A stretch of 48,733 nucleotides of DNA from Streptomyces sp. JJ66 (lineage in GTDB: Bacteria; Actinomycetota; Actinomycetes; Streptomycetales; Streptomycetaceae), in the NCBI RefSeq assembly GCF_019303495.1, contig NZ_JAEVFI010000026.1, positions 1 to 48,733 on the forward strand, written 5' to 3'. The first letter of the stretch is position 1. Each line of letters begins with the position of its first letter. Made by a program: the position numbers and the translations under genes. The notes under the pieces were generated by a model. The model had not been told where the DNA came from and made no database searches. It saw only the letters and a list, made by a program, of their open reading frames with translations. Of this stretch, positions 8,076 to 16,511 are shown in pieces.

Positions 8076-9161
8076 TCAGTGCGTATCGCAGTCCTCCCGG
8101 GCACGGCGCTGAGGTTCGTCGGACGGATCTGGGACGTCCCGATTCATCCAACCCTCGATTCCGGTCACGGCCCGCGCGATGAGATCGGCGGGCGCCCCGG
8201 ATGATCGGATCGATGTGCCGGTCAATGTGGCTAGTTGCCGGTCCGTCATCGACAGTTGAGTCCGGGCGATCTGGTACTCCGCGAGCAGGCTGGTCTTCAG
8301 CAGCAGCGGATCGTCGGAGCCCAGGGAGCAGGGCACCCCGCTGTCCAGCAGGTGCCGTAGGGGATGTTCTTCGGTGTGCTTTATCACGCCCAGAACGCGG
8401 TTGGACGTCAGGCACACGTCCAAGGTGATCCGTTCGTCGGCAAGGCGTTCCACGAGCGCCGGGTGTTCGACGGCGCGGACTCCATGGGCTATCCGGTCGG
8501 GGGACAACGCGTCGAGGGTGCTGCGGATGCTCAGCCCGCCCGCGAGTTCCCCTGTATGCGGCGCACTGATCAGTCCTGCGCCCCGGGCGATGGCGAAGGC
8601 TTCACTGAACGCCTCCGGACGAATGGCGGCCTCATCACCAGTCAGGCCGAAGGCCGCAACGCCGTGGTCGGCGTAGTCGGCGGCGAGTCTGGCGAGGACA
8701 GTGGCGTCTCGCGGATCGCGGTTGCGGCTTGCGCTGAGCGTGAGGCCGAAGCCGACGCCGACGTGTCCGCCCGCTGAGGTTCCGGTGTCCAGGACGAGGT
8801 CAAGCACGTCTTGGGCAGAGCCGAGCGCGGGAGCGTAGGTCCTCGGATTGAAATGGGGTTCGATCCAGACGGCTCCTGAGGCTGCCGCGTCCTCGACGAC
8901 CTCTCGTACCAGGCGTCGAAGATCGCTTCGTGTTCGAATCAGCTTGACGACCGCCCGGTAGCAGTGCTGGAACTCGTCAAACGAGTCGTAGCAACCGGCC
9001 TGCGGCGGCGGCTCGGCATAGGTGCTTGCCAGGTCCGCGACGGTCCCGGGCCGCATGGCACCCTCGAGATGGAGGTGCAGGTCAGCTTTCGGCAGGCTCG
9101 CCAGGCCGCGGTCACCCGACGCGAGGTCCTTCGCCGGTGAGGGTGCGTGGGGCATGGCCAT
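8076..9161 (-). CDS. adenosine deaminase-family enzyme
   Basis: 361-aa amidohydrolase expected to deaminate adenosine or a related purine nucleoside with a bound zinc. Visible motifs are KADLHLHLEG (H29, H31), SAPHTGE in the middle, DRIAHGVRAVE, and SLGSDDP near the C-terminus (usually S-x-x-SDDP), which together supply the metal ligands and catalytic acid. The frame is complete. ATG 9161 is preferred, with ATG 9155 possible. It is the last gene of the minus-strand operon, 33 bp after the nucleotide-sugar dehydrogenase. In the context of adenosine kinase and SAM-cycle genes it may drain adenosine formed from S-adenosylhomocysteine, or act on a nucleoside intermediate. Confidence 0.85.
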   Translation of the reverse strand: MAMPHAPSPAKDLASGDRGLASLPKADLHLHLEGAMRPGTVADLASTYAEPPPQAGCYDSFDEFQHCYRAVVKLIRTRSDLRRLVREVVEDAAASGAVWIEPHFNPRTYAPALGSAQDVLDLVLDTGTSAGGHVGVGFGLTLSASRNRDPRDATVLARLAADYADHGVAAFGLTGDEAAIRPEAFSEAFAIARGAGLISAPHTGELAGGLSIRSTLDALSPDRIAHGVRAVEHPALVERLADERITLDVCLTSNRVLGVIKHTEEHPLRHLLDSGVPCSLGSDDPLLLKTSLLAEYQIARTQLSMTDRQLATLTGTSIRSSGAPADLIARAVTGIEGWMNRDVPDPSDEPQRRAREDCDTH

Positions 9162-9194
9162 GTCCTCGGGGTAAGAGGCAATCGGATAGACAGG

Positions 9195-10475
9195 TCAAAG
9201 ACGTTCGACGTTCGCGCCGCTCAGGCGTGCTCGGCAGTCCAGGACGTACGGCGCGTGGTTTTCGACGAGCTGGAGATCGAACGCATCGTGGTCGGTCAGC
9301 AGGACGACCGCGTCACAGGCCGCCGCGGTGTTCGAGGTGAGCCGGGAGTGGTGCACTCGGGTATCGAGGCCGGCCGGATCGTCGACGTGAGGGTCGGCGA
9401 TCTCGACGTGCGCTCCGTGTCCGGCCAGGAGCCGGGCGATGGTGATCGTCGGGGATTTCCGGATATCGCCGGTGTTGGGCTTGTAGGCCATGCCGAGCAG
9501 GAGGATGCGTGAGCCGCCCACCGGCAGGCCCTTCCGGTTGAGCGCTTCGGTCAGGCGCTGCACGATGTAGGCGGGCATCGCGGAGTTGACCTCGTCGGCC
9601 GCCTCGACCAGTCGCAGTGCCCGGCCTGTCTGCCTGCGGACTTGCCAGGACAAGTAGGTGGGGTCGACCGGCAGGCAGTGCCCGCCGACGCCGGGGCCGG
9701 GGTTGAAGCGCATGAAACCGAATGGTTTGGTGGATGCGGCATCGAGTGCCGCCCAGATATCGGTGCCGAGGTGTCGGGCGTGGACAGCGAGTTCGTTGAC
9801 CAGGGCGATGTTGACTTGGCGGAAGGTGTTCTCCAGGAGTTTCGCCAGTTCAGCGTCGCGCACCGCAGCGACCTCGACGACGGTGTCGACGAGGCTCCGG
9901 TAGAAGTCACCCACGGCTTTCAAAGACGCCTCGTCTATCCCTGAGACGATCTTCGGCGTGTTCCGGAGGGTCCATGTCCGGTTGCCGGGGTCGATCCGCT
10001 CGGGGCTGTAGCCGAGATGGAATTCCTCGCCCGCCCGGAGCCCGGAGGCGGCTTCCAGCACGGGTCTGAGCACGCCGTCAGTCGTTCTCGGGTAGGTGGT
10101 GGATTCCAGGATGATGACGCAGCCCGGCCGGAGGTGTGGGGCGAGTGCCTGGTCGGCGTGCTCGATCGCGGAAAGATCTGGCGCGCCGTCGCGCAGCGGG
10201 GTCGGTACCGCGATGACCGCGACCTCGAATCCGGTCAGGTCTTCTGGGCGCGTGGTGGGTGTGTAGAGCCCGTTCGTCAGAGCTGTCGCGATCTGTTCCG
10301 CGGGCACGTCGGGGCTCAGTGACTCCGCGGCCTGCAGCCGTTTCACGCGGTCCGCGTCGGTGTCGAACCCCACGACCTGGTGGCCTGCTTGCGCGGCCCG
10401 GATGGCCAGCGGCAGGCCGACGTAGCCCTGGCCGAGTATCACTGTGCGCAGCGGTTCGGGGGAGGTGTCGGCCAC
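9195..10475 (-). CDS. nucleotide-sugar (UDP-glucose/ManNAc type) dehydrogenase
   Basis: 426-aa NAD-dependent enzyme that oxidises a nucleotide-bound hexose to the uronate. It has a Rossmann motif at the N-terminus (VILGQGYVGLPLA, 12-24), the substrate-binding region FNPGPGVGGHCLPVDP with catalytic C267, and a C-terminal UDP-binding domain (ILLLGMAYKPNTGDIRKSP). The GTG start at 10475 is 2 bases after the stop of the upstream gene, indicating co-transcription. It is nearer the WecC/TviB branch than to Ugd by the GYSPER and GGHC context, but the exact substrate cannot be read from sequence. No glycosyltransferase is present in the window. Confidence 0.85.
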   Translation of the reverse strand: MADTSPEPLRTVILGQGYVGLPLAIRAAQAGHQVVGFDTDADRVKRLQAAESLSPDVPAEQIATALTNGLYTPTTRPEDLTGFEVAVIAVPTPLRDGAPDLSAIEHADQALAPHLRPGCVIILESTTYPRTTDGVLRPVLEAASGLRAGEEFHLGYSPERIDPGNRTWTLRNTPKIVSGIDEASLKAVGDFYRSLVDTVVEVAAVRDAELAKLLENTFRQVNIALVNELAVHARHLGTDIWAALDAASTKPFGFMRFNPGPGVGGHCLPVDPTYLSWQVRRQTGRALRLVEAADEVNSAMPAYIVQRLTEALNRKGLPVGGSRILLLGMAYKPNTGDIRKSPTITIARLLAGHGAHVEIADPHVDDPAGLDTRVHHSRLTSNTAAACDAVVLLTDHDAFDLQLVENHAPYVLDCRARLSGANVERL

Positions 10476-10477
10476 TG

Positions 10478-11204
10478 CTACTCGACCGGTCGGGGCAGGT
10501 CGGCGGCCAGCAGACGCTCGTGAAGCTCCCCCACAGCGGTGCGGTTGCTGTCGAATCGCAGCAGGTCGCTGGCCGCCTTGTAGTCCAGCCACTGGACGGC
10601 GGTGTGTTCGTCGGAGAGCTTGATCTCGACGTCGGTCAGGTCCGCGGCGAACGAGTACTCAGGCACTACGTAGGTTCCCGCCGGCCAGCTGTCGCGATCG
10701 GCGAAGAACCGGGCGGGGATGCTGGCGGTGGTCTGCAGCGGGTAGAGCGCGACGGTCCGGTCAAGGCCGAGCTCTTCACACGCCTCGCGGACGGCGGCCT
10801 GCTGCGGGCTCTCGCCGGACTCACCGCCGCCGGCGTGGGCGGACTCCTGCGCCTTCGGCATGCCCTGGAAGGAGTCCGCCACCCAGACGAGCCGGTCGTT
10901 CACCCTGTACGCCTTGAGCACGGCCCGCATGAAGATGCAGGCTCCGCCGTGCCAGACCCCGGTCCCGATGAAGTCCCCGGGAACGCCGTCCGCGAGGGCC
11001 GTCCGCACGCAGTGCTCGAGGTTCTCAAGGCGGCGTATGCCGATCATGGTGTGCGCCACGCTGGGCCAGTCGGCGCCGAGCCGGCGGTTGAGCTCGTCGT
11101 ACTCGCGCCGGGTGCCCGCTGGCCGGCACGGGCGGATCCTCGTAGATCGTGTTCGCCAGGACTTTCTTCATCAGGTCCAGGTACAGCTGCGCGGCGGTTT
11201 CCAT
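10478..11204 (-). pseudogene. chimera of TylF-type methyltransferase N-terminus and NUDIX hydrolase C-terminus
   Basis: From ATG 11204 the protein begins like TylF/MycF O-methyltransferases (YLDLMKKVLANTIYEDPP). After a frame change near 11110-11125 it continues as WPSVAHTMIGIRRLENLEHCV, then TGVWHGGACIFMRAVL and VWVADSFQGMP. At about 10860 the similarity stops and a perfect NUDIX box begins (GGGESGE, then REACEELGL), followed by a typical NUDIX C-terminal half to the stop at 10478. The SAM-binding half of TylF beyond motif I and the N-terminal strand of the NUDIX fold are both missing. This looks like a deletion that fused two neighbouring genes. The 10478-11059 part could still be translated, but neither activity is expected. 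Confidence 0.7.
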
Positions 11205-11241
11205 CCGACCGTCCTGTGCGGGGGTGCGGGTGGGGGGAGGG

Positions 11242-12258
11242 TCACACCTGGAACGTCTCGGACGACGTGGGTGACGAGGAGGGCGCGGGGGACGGAGAAG
11301 ACGTGGAGGCCACGGACGACGAGGACGCTCCGGACTCCGCTGAGCCCCCGGGCGCCTGCCCCGCGTCCGGCGCGGGCGCCGCCTTCGCCGACACTCGCAC
11401 GTACCACAGCGCGACCACGACCAGCGCGCAGATCAGCGCGAGCGAGACGGCGTCGAAGGAGCCGTGGAACGCGCACTCCGCGAGGTAGGTGATGCCGGGC
11501 AGGGTGGTGAGCAGCACCATCGCCACCATGGGGTCGGTGCGCTGCAGCCCCGTCTGCAGCCAGAACAGGGGCAGCGTCACGGCGAGGACACCGGTGAACA
11601 GCAGCCCCGGCAGCCGACCGGTCCCGTCCCCGCTGGGGCCGCCGACGGTGAGCAGCAGCACCCCACTGGCCAGGTACGTGAGGTGGAACCGGTGGGCGGT
11701 GACGTACACAGGATCGACGCCGCGCCGCCCCAGCTCGGCCGAGACCAGGGCCAGTACGGGCGCCCCGACGCCGGCGGCCAGCGCGAGTCCGAGGCCGGCC
11801 ACCAGGCCGGGCCCGAACGCGCCGCCTTCGGTGAACCGGTGTGCGAGCGCGATGCCGAGCAGCACCAGCCCGCCCGCGGCGCACCAGCCCTGCCGGGAGG
11901 CCCGGCGGCCGCGCCCGGCGAGGCCGAGCAGCGCGAGCACGGCTGGTCCGACGGCGGTCTCGACACCGGTCGCCAGCGTGGCCGGGACCCAGGTCAGCGA
12001 GGCGTAGAAGCTGAGGAAGGTGACGGCGGTGACGACGTTCATCGCCAGCAGCAGACCGGTGGCCCCTGGACCCGTGGCGGCACCCGATCCCCGGCCCGTC
12101 CCCCGCAGCCGGCGGACCAGCAGCACCGCGTTGAACAGGACGGTGGCGGCCGCGAATCCGGCACAGGACAGGGCGAGGCTGTCGCCGGAGTCGAGGGTGC
12201 CCGAGACGAAGCCGTACACGCCCGACTGCAGCAGCACGGAGGCGGCGATCCACAGCAC
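11242..12258 (-). CDS. EamA/DMT-family membrane transporter
   Basis: 338-aa integral membrane protein with about ten hydrophobic helices, consistent with the two EamA repeats of drug/metabolite transporters (for example GLLLAMNVVTAVTFLSFYAS and LIGLL-type segments, last helix ALICALVVVALWYV). A Ser/Pro-rich cytoplasmic tail of ~50 residues follows. The start is GTG 12258, 7 bp after the ATP-grasp stop. The tail GC content and serine runs are unusual for the family. In this operon it is the most likely exporter of the product; the substrate is inferred, not seen. Confidence 0.8.
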   Translation of the reverse strand: MLWIAASVLLQSGVYGFVSGTLDSGDSLALSCAGFAAATVLFNAVLLVRRLRGTGRGSGAATGPGATGLLLAMNVVTAVTFLSFYASLTWVPATLATGVETAVGPAVLALLGLAGRGRRASRQGWCAAGGLVLLGIALAHRFTEGGAFGPGLVAGLGLALAAGVGAPVLALVSAELGRRGVDPVYVTAHRFHLTYLASGVLLLTVGGPSGDGTGRLPGLLFTGVLAVTLPLFWLQTGLQRTDPMVAMVLLTTLPGITYLAECAFHGSFDAVSLALICALVVVALWYVRVSAKAAPAPDAGQAPGGSAESGASSSSVASTSSPSPAPSSSPTSSETFQV

Positions 12259-12265
12259 CGGTATG

Positions 12266-13501
12266 TCAGGCCCCGGCCTCGGCGACCTGGAAGAGGGCTC
12301 CGGAGTCCTCCAGTTCGTGCAGCACCGCCAGGCTGTGCTCGATGAGTTCGGCGTCCTCGTGCACGAGGAAGGCGATGCCGCAGGAGCCGGTGGTCAAGTG
12401 GGTGTCGCGCAGGACGTCGGAGACCTGCGGCAGCTGGGCCACGCTGTGGAAGCCGGGCAGCCGACGCACGGTCCGCAGACCCTCGAGGGAGGTCAGCACG
12501 CCGGGGCGAGGCGCGCGCAGGAAGACCATGGCCAGGGTGCGGGCCGGGCCGTAGGGCAGGTCGAACCGGTTGCGGAAGTCGTCCGGGCGCAGGAACCGCT
12601 CGGCGACCAGGTGCGGGCCGCTGTAGCCGAAGGCGCAGTGGTAGGCGTCGGGGGAGAGGTAGGGGCCCATCAGCCGGGAGTTGACCTCGACGAGCCGGGG
12701 CCCGTCCGCGGTGAGCATGACCTCGGTGTGGGCCGCGCCGTCGCGGAAGCCGAGCGCGTCGAGGCAGCGTCCGGTGTACTCCACCAGCTCCTGCTCGCGC
12801 TCGTCCGGGGTGGTCCGGCTGATGATGTGCCGCAGCACGGGGCTGCCCTCGACGCGGTCGACGCGTTCGGCGTACAGCTCGGCGAGTAGGTGCCGGCCGT
12901 CCAGGCTCACCGTGTTCACGATGTACTGCGAGCCCGCCAGGAACTCCTGGGCGAGGACACCCGCGTTGATCTCGCCCAGGAGGTTGCGCCGCCCGGCGAC
13001 GGCGCGGTAGCCGGCGAGCGCCTCCTCCTCCGTGGCGCAGATGCGGCAACCGTCGCTGCCCGCGCTGTTGAACGGCTTGATCACCACGGGGTACGACGCC
13101 CACCGCCCGAGAAGGTCTCGCAGCTCCTCCTCGCCGTGCACGACCTGGCTGCGGGCGTGGGGCAGGCCGGCCCGGGCGAGGGCCTGCTGCATCGCGTACT
13201 TGTCGCGCCGGGCCGTGCGCAGCCCGTGGTCGTGGTACGGCAGCCCGAGCCGTTCGGCCAGTTCGTCGGCGAGGGTGACGCCGAACTCGCTGCCGGCGAC
13301 GACCGCGCGGACGCCCAGGGCACGCAACCGGTCGGCCGTGGCGTCCGGGTCGCTGTGCACGACCGACTTGACGTGGCCGCGCTGCTCCCCGGCGGCGGGT
13401 GCGCGGTCCTCGGGGTAGACCTCGACGAACGCAGCTCCTTCCTCCTGCAGGGCGTCGGCGAGCTGGACGCCGCTGGAGGCGGGGACGACGAGCGCGATCA
13501 C
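12266..13501 (-). CDS. ATP-grasp ligase
   Basis: 411-aa ATP-grasp enzyme likely to form an amide or peptide bond via an acyl-phosphate. The N-terminal pre-ATP domain (IALVVPASSGVQLADAL) is followed by the ATP-grasp fold: YPVVIKPFNSAGSDGCRIC (the loop and Lys contacting ATP), AQEFLAGSQYIVNTVS, and the metal-binding HTEVMLTADGPRLVEVNSRLMG (final Glu/Asn pair). A C-terminal domain of about 110 residues follows. GTG 13501 overlaps the upstream stop as GTGA. It is closest in layout to the BacD/DdaF-type amino-acid ligases. With SbnA/SbnB-type genes nearby, a diaminopropionate substrate is plausible but unproven. Carboxylases of the same fold are an alternative. Confidence 0.82.
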   Translation of the reverse strand: MIALVVPASSGVQLADALQEEGAAFVEVYPEDRAPAAGEQRGHVKSVVHSDPDATADRLRALGVRAVVAGSEFGVTLADELAERLGLPYHDHGLRTARRDKYAMQQALARAGLPHARSQVVHGEEELRDLLGRWASYPVVIKPFNSAGSDGCRICATEEEALAGYRAVAGRRNLLGEINAGVLAQEFLAGSQYIVNTVSLDGRHLLAELYAERVDRVEGSPVLRHIISRTTPDEREQELVEYTGRCLDALGFRDGAAHTEVMLTADGPRLVEVNSRLMGPYLSPDAYHCAFGYSGPHLVAERFLRPDDFRNRFDLPYGPARTLAMVFLRAPRPGVLTSLEGLRTVRRLPGFHSVAQLPQVSDVLRDTHLTTGSCGIAFLVHEDAELIEHSLAVLHELEDSGALFQVAEAGA

Positions 13502-14964
13502 AGGGTGGTCCTTTCGGCGTACGGGGCGCCCTCGCCGGTGCGGGGCCGGGCGATCTGCGCGCCGACCACGGCCGCGTGCTGGGCGGCGGCGCGCAGGTAG
13601 TTGACGATGGGGTGGCGGGCGCCGGCCGCGGAGCCCAGCACCCAGACGCGTTCGGGTTCGGCCCGGCCGGGCAGCCGCACCCTGAGGTCGGCGAGGAGGT
13701 CGGGCTGCGGGCCGTCCCCGTCGTGGCCGATGAGCAGAAGGCCCGGCGCGCAGGTGAGCCGGCGCGCGCGGTAGCCGGCGGCGACGACCACGTGGTCGAA
13801 GCTCTCGCCCGAGCCGTCCGGCCAGCCCACCTGCCAGCCGGTGCCGGTGCGCCGGATCTCCTCCGGGTAGCGGGGGGCCACGCGCAGTCGGCCCGCCGCG
13901 GCGTGGGCCATCAGCAGCTTGGCGTTGCGCAGTGGGATCGCGGAGATGTACCGCGACATCAGGGTGTGGTGGCGGGCGAGGGCTCCGGCGGCGGCCCCGG
14001 GACGCCACCTCGGTATCTGCTCGTTGAGCGCGTCGATGACCTCGGCGACGACATCCTGCCAGGGGATGCGGCCCTCGTCCGCGAGGCGGGCCTCCTCGTT
14101 CAGCTGCCGGGTGGCCGCGGGGCCTGTGGCGCGGGCGCGCAGGGCGCGGGCCGTCGGGTGGCCGCGCCGGACTGCCCGTAACAGCATCCGCGTCAGGGAG
14201 CGGTCGAAGGAGGCGCTGTCGGGATCGAGCGCGGCCCAGTCGCCGGGGCCGAGGGCTGGCTCGGCGCTGCGGCGCAGCCGGGTCCGTACGGCCGGCAGGG
14301 TGGAGGACGGCGAGGTGAGGACGGTGTGGCGGTGGCCCTCCTGGGACAGGACGAGGGCGGCGTCGATGGCCGACAGCTTGGTGCCGAGCACCAGCACGCG
14401 GGCGTCGTGGGGCAGGCGGCGCAACCGGCTCGCCGGGTAGGGCGACTCGTGCAGGCGGGTGTCGCCGCGGTGGGCGCTGACCTCGGCGGGCAGCCGGGGT
14501 TCCTCGGCGCCGGCGCAGAAGAGGACGTCGGTGCCGGTGACGGTGGCGCCGTCGGCCAGTTCGACCTGGTAGGTGTCGTCGTCGAGGCGGTGGATGGCGA
14601 CCGCCCGCTCCCGGATGTGGGTGACCTTGGTGCCGTGGGCCAGGGCGCGGTCGCGGTACTGGCCGTAGCGGGTCCGGCAGTACTGCCCGACGAGGTAGCG
14701 GGGCACGAAGTCGTCGCGGTGGACCGGGTGTCCGTGGGCGGCGAGATAGCCGAGGAAGTCGGAGCGTCCCTCCGCCAGCAGGGAGGTGACGTCCACGGAG
14801 GTGTTGCACAGCAGCGTGGGGTCGGTGGTGCCGAACGCGGTGCCGAACCCGATGGGTCCGGGCGCCACCAGGGTGATGCGTTCGATGCCGGGCGCGCCGG
14901 CCACGTGGGCCAAGGCGCTCACGGCGGTGGCACCACCGCCGATGATGACAATTCGCTTGGTCAC
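13498..14964 (-). CDS. FAD/NAD(P)-binding oxidoreductase
   Basis: 488-aa flavoprotein. An N-terminal dinucleotide-binding motif (RIVIIGGGATAVSALAH) is followed by the family segment GFGTAFGTTDPTLLCNTSVDVTS cut here by position (about residues 40-63), a second Rossmann-like region (RVLVLGTKLSAIDAALVL) and a C-terminal FDHVVVAAGYR. This is the FAD-NAD(P)-binding group sometimes related to N-hydroxylating monooxygenases. Start GTG 14964. It overlaps the ATP-grasp gene by 4 bases, so the two are probably made in fixed ratio. It may oxidise an amine or a ligated intermediate of the cluster; the reaction cannot be told from the sequence. Confidence 0.8.
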   Translation of the reverse strand: MTKRIVIIGGGATAVSALAHVAGAPGIERITLVAPGPIGFGTAFGTTDPTLLCNTSVDVTSLLAEGRSDFLGYLAAHGHPVHRDDFVPRYLVGQYCRTRYGQYRDRALAHGTKVTHIRERAVAIHRLDDDTYQVELADGATVTGTDVLFCAGAEEPRLPAEVSAHRGDTRLHESPYPASRLRRLPHDARVLVLGTKLSAIDAALVLSQEGHRHTVLTSPSSTLPAVRTRLRRSAEPALGPGDWAALDPDSASFDRSLTRMLLRAVRRGHPTARALRARATGPAATRQLNEEARLADEGRIPWQDVVAEVIDALNEQIPRWRPGAAAGALARHHTLMSRYISAIPLRNAKLLMAHAAAGRLRVAPRYPEEIRRTGTGWQVGWPDGSGESFDHVVVAAGYRARRLTCAPGLLLIGHDGDGPQPDLLADLRVRLPGRAEPERVWVLGSAAGARHPIVNYLRAAAQHAAVVGAQIARPRTGEGAPYAERTTL

Positions 14965-15383
14965 AGGCCTATCCGTTGGTGCTCGACTGGTCCCTGGCCG
15001 GGCAGCGCGGACAGGGCGGGCAGAGGGGGTGGTTACCACCGCCGGGCCGCAGGGCCCGGGCGTCGTGTGGGGCGGCAGGCCGGACGGGCGCTTCTCCTCG
15101 GGGGCGGGGCCGTGGGCCGATCCACCGTGGTGCGCCGGGAGCCGGGGCCCGGGCTGCGCGGGAGGTCGTCCACGGGGGCGTCGACCGACGTGGCGCACGG
15201 GGGCGTCGACACGCGGACGGCCCGCTCGTGGGAGAGGGCCGAAGGGATCGGTGGCGGGGAGACACGGCGCGCCGGGCGGGCCGTGTCTCGCGAGCCGGGG
15301 GGCATGTGCGCGCGGGCCCGCGATCGTCATGCGGCGCGGGCGGGCCGGTCGTGCCGGTGGACGGTGACGCACGGCGAGGTGCC
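14965..15383. other. 420-bp gap between methyltransferase and FAD gene, no gene seen
   Basis: GC-rich and without a frame showing protein-like composition on either strand. It probably holds the minus-strand promoter of the FAD/ATP-grasp/EamA operon just upstream of 14964, but no clear -10/-35 pair could be picked. Confidence 0.5.
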
Positions 15384-15428
15384 CCAGGGCGTCCCTGACC
15401 GGGGGATGACCGGGCAGGGACGCCCTGG
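15384..15428 (-). terminator. terminator hairpin downstream of the methyltransferase gene
   Basis: Perfect 14-bp inverted repeat (arms 15384-15397 and 15415-15428, sequence CCAGGGCGTCCCTG and its complement) with a 17-nt loop, ending 17 bp beyond the methyltransferase stop on the minus strand. There is no T tract, as is common in Streptomyces. Confidence 0.75.
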
Positions 15429-15444
15429 AGAGGCCCGGACCGGA

Positions 15445-16113
15445 TCAGTCCTGGGGCGTGGCGTACACGACCCAGTTGTCGTGCGTGTGCGGGTAGGGGC
15501 GGAAGTCGCCGTGCGGCGGGTCGTCCCAGGAGATCCGGCGGATCTCGTGGATCGTCCAGTCGCTGAAGAGGCCGCGCATCTCGTCTTCGCTGTAGTAGCG
15601 GAACAGGGTGTCCTTGTAGGCGAAGGTGTGCGGGGCGATCTCGTCGCCTTCGCCGTAGGTGCCGTCGTCCAGAGTGAAGGCGTTGGTGACGAACAGGCCA
15701 CCCGGGGCGACGATGCGTCGCGCCTCGGCTATCAGGTGCGAGGGGTCCTGGATCTGGCCGAACACGTCGAAGCAGGTCACCGCGTCGACAGAGGCGTTGA
15801 TGAGCGGCAGCTTGGTCGCGTCGGCGCGCAGCAGGAAGGACCGCTGCTTGATCACGCGGCGCGCGTGGGCGAGACCGGTGGGGGCGATGTCGACGCCGAG
15901 GGCGTTGAAGCCCGCGTCGGCCAGCGCGGCGAGGTTGCGGCCGTCACCGCAGCCCAGGTCCACCACCGTGTGGGTGTTGCGCTGCTTGAGGGCGTCGATC
16001 GCCTGGGGAATGACCGGAATCGGGTCTTCCTGCCAGAGCGGACCTGCGTTCTGATCTTGGTAGGCCTTCTCCCAACCGTACTGAAGCTCGGCGTACTCCA
16101 CGGTCTCTGTCAT
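15445..16113 (-). CDS. class I SAM-dependent methyltransferase (TehB/Ubi type)
   Basis: 222-aa methyltransferase with motif I VVDLGCGDGRN (50-60), post-I LGVDIAP, motif II VTCFDVFGQIQD and motif III ARRIVAPGGLFV. The C-terminus contains an aromatic-rich substrate region (DTLFRYYSEDEMRGLF). ATG 16113 follows a strong GGGAGG Shine-Dalgarno. It is expressed alone or with the AzlDC genes, which lie 86 bp upstream on the same strand; that gap holds GATGAC repeats that may be an operator. It is a candidate tailoring enzyme of the island and the likely consumer of SAM from the now-broken methyl cycle. Confidence 0.85.
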   Translation of the reverse strand: MTETVEYAELQYGWEKAYQDQNAGPLWQEDPIPVIPQAIDALKQRNTHTVVDLGCGDGRNLAALADAGFNALGVDIAPTGLAHARRVIKQRSFLLRADATKLPLINASVDAVTCFDVFGQIQDPSHLIAEARRIVAPGGLFVTNAFTLDDGTYGEGDEIAPHTFAYKDTLFRYYSEDEMRGLFSDWTIHEIRRISWDDPPHGDFRPYPHTHDNWVVYATPQD

Positions 16114-16126
16114 GCGACCTCCCTGG

Positions 16127-16164
16127 GATGACTTAGATGGATCATCTTATTGATCTTGGATGAC
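16127..16164 (-). promoter_or_regulatory. GATGAC-repeat region upstream of the methyltransferase
   Basis: An AT-rich island in very GC-rich surroundings contains GATGAC at 16127-16132 and 16159-16164 with an inverted-like ATCATC at 16141-16146 between them. The same hexamer recurs in the sbnA-like promoter region (17308-17325) and before the second large regulator gene (26327-26350). Likely promoter plus operator. Confidence 0.4.
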
Positions 16165-16199
16165 ACGTAAAGGGGCGTCTCAGGATCTGAGCCGACCCG

Positions 16200-16511
16200 T
16201 CATCCGCCCGGCTCGAGCCACCTCAGAAGCGCCGTGGTGGCCGCCGCGAGCACCACGACGACCAGGAACGGGGCCCTCCGCCACAGCGCCAGAGCCGCCA
16301 CCGCGAGGCCGGCCGTACGCGCGTCGACGGCCAGACGGCCGTCGGCGACGAAGGTCTGGGTCGCGATGAGGGCGGCGAGCAGCGCGACCGGCACCACCCC
16401 GGCGACCCGCGCCACCGCGGGCCGGTTCAGCGCGCTCTCGGGGACCAGCAACCCGGCCAGTTTCAGCGCGAGGCACCCGGCCGTCGCCAGCAGGATCCAG
16501 GACCAACTCAT
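16200..16511 (-). CDS. AzlD-like small membrane subunit
   Basis: 103-aa protein with four hydrophobic helices (LLATAGCLALKLAGLLV, VAGVVPVALLAALIATQTF, and two near the C-terminus), the size and pattern of AzlD. With AzlC it forms an inner-membrane exporter of branched-chain amino acids or small amino-acid-like compounds. ATG 16511 overlaps the azlC stop by ATGA, so the two subunits are coupled. Presence in an amino-acid-derived cluster suggests product or intermediate efflux. Confidence 0.82.
   Translation of the reverse strand: MSWSWILLATAGCLALKLAGLLVPESALNRPAVARVAGVVPVALLAALIATQTFVADGRLAVDARTAGLAVAALALWRRAPFLVVVVLAAATTALLRWLEPGG

Noticed and set aside
13498..15372. Longer N-terminus for the FAD oxidoreductase
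   Set aside because: Residues before GTG 14964 are low-complexity and non-homologous in appearance, and the Rossmann motif begins immediately after that GTG.
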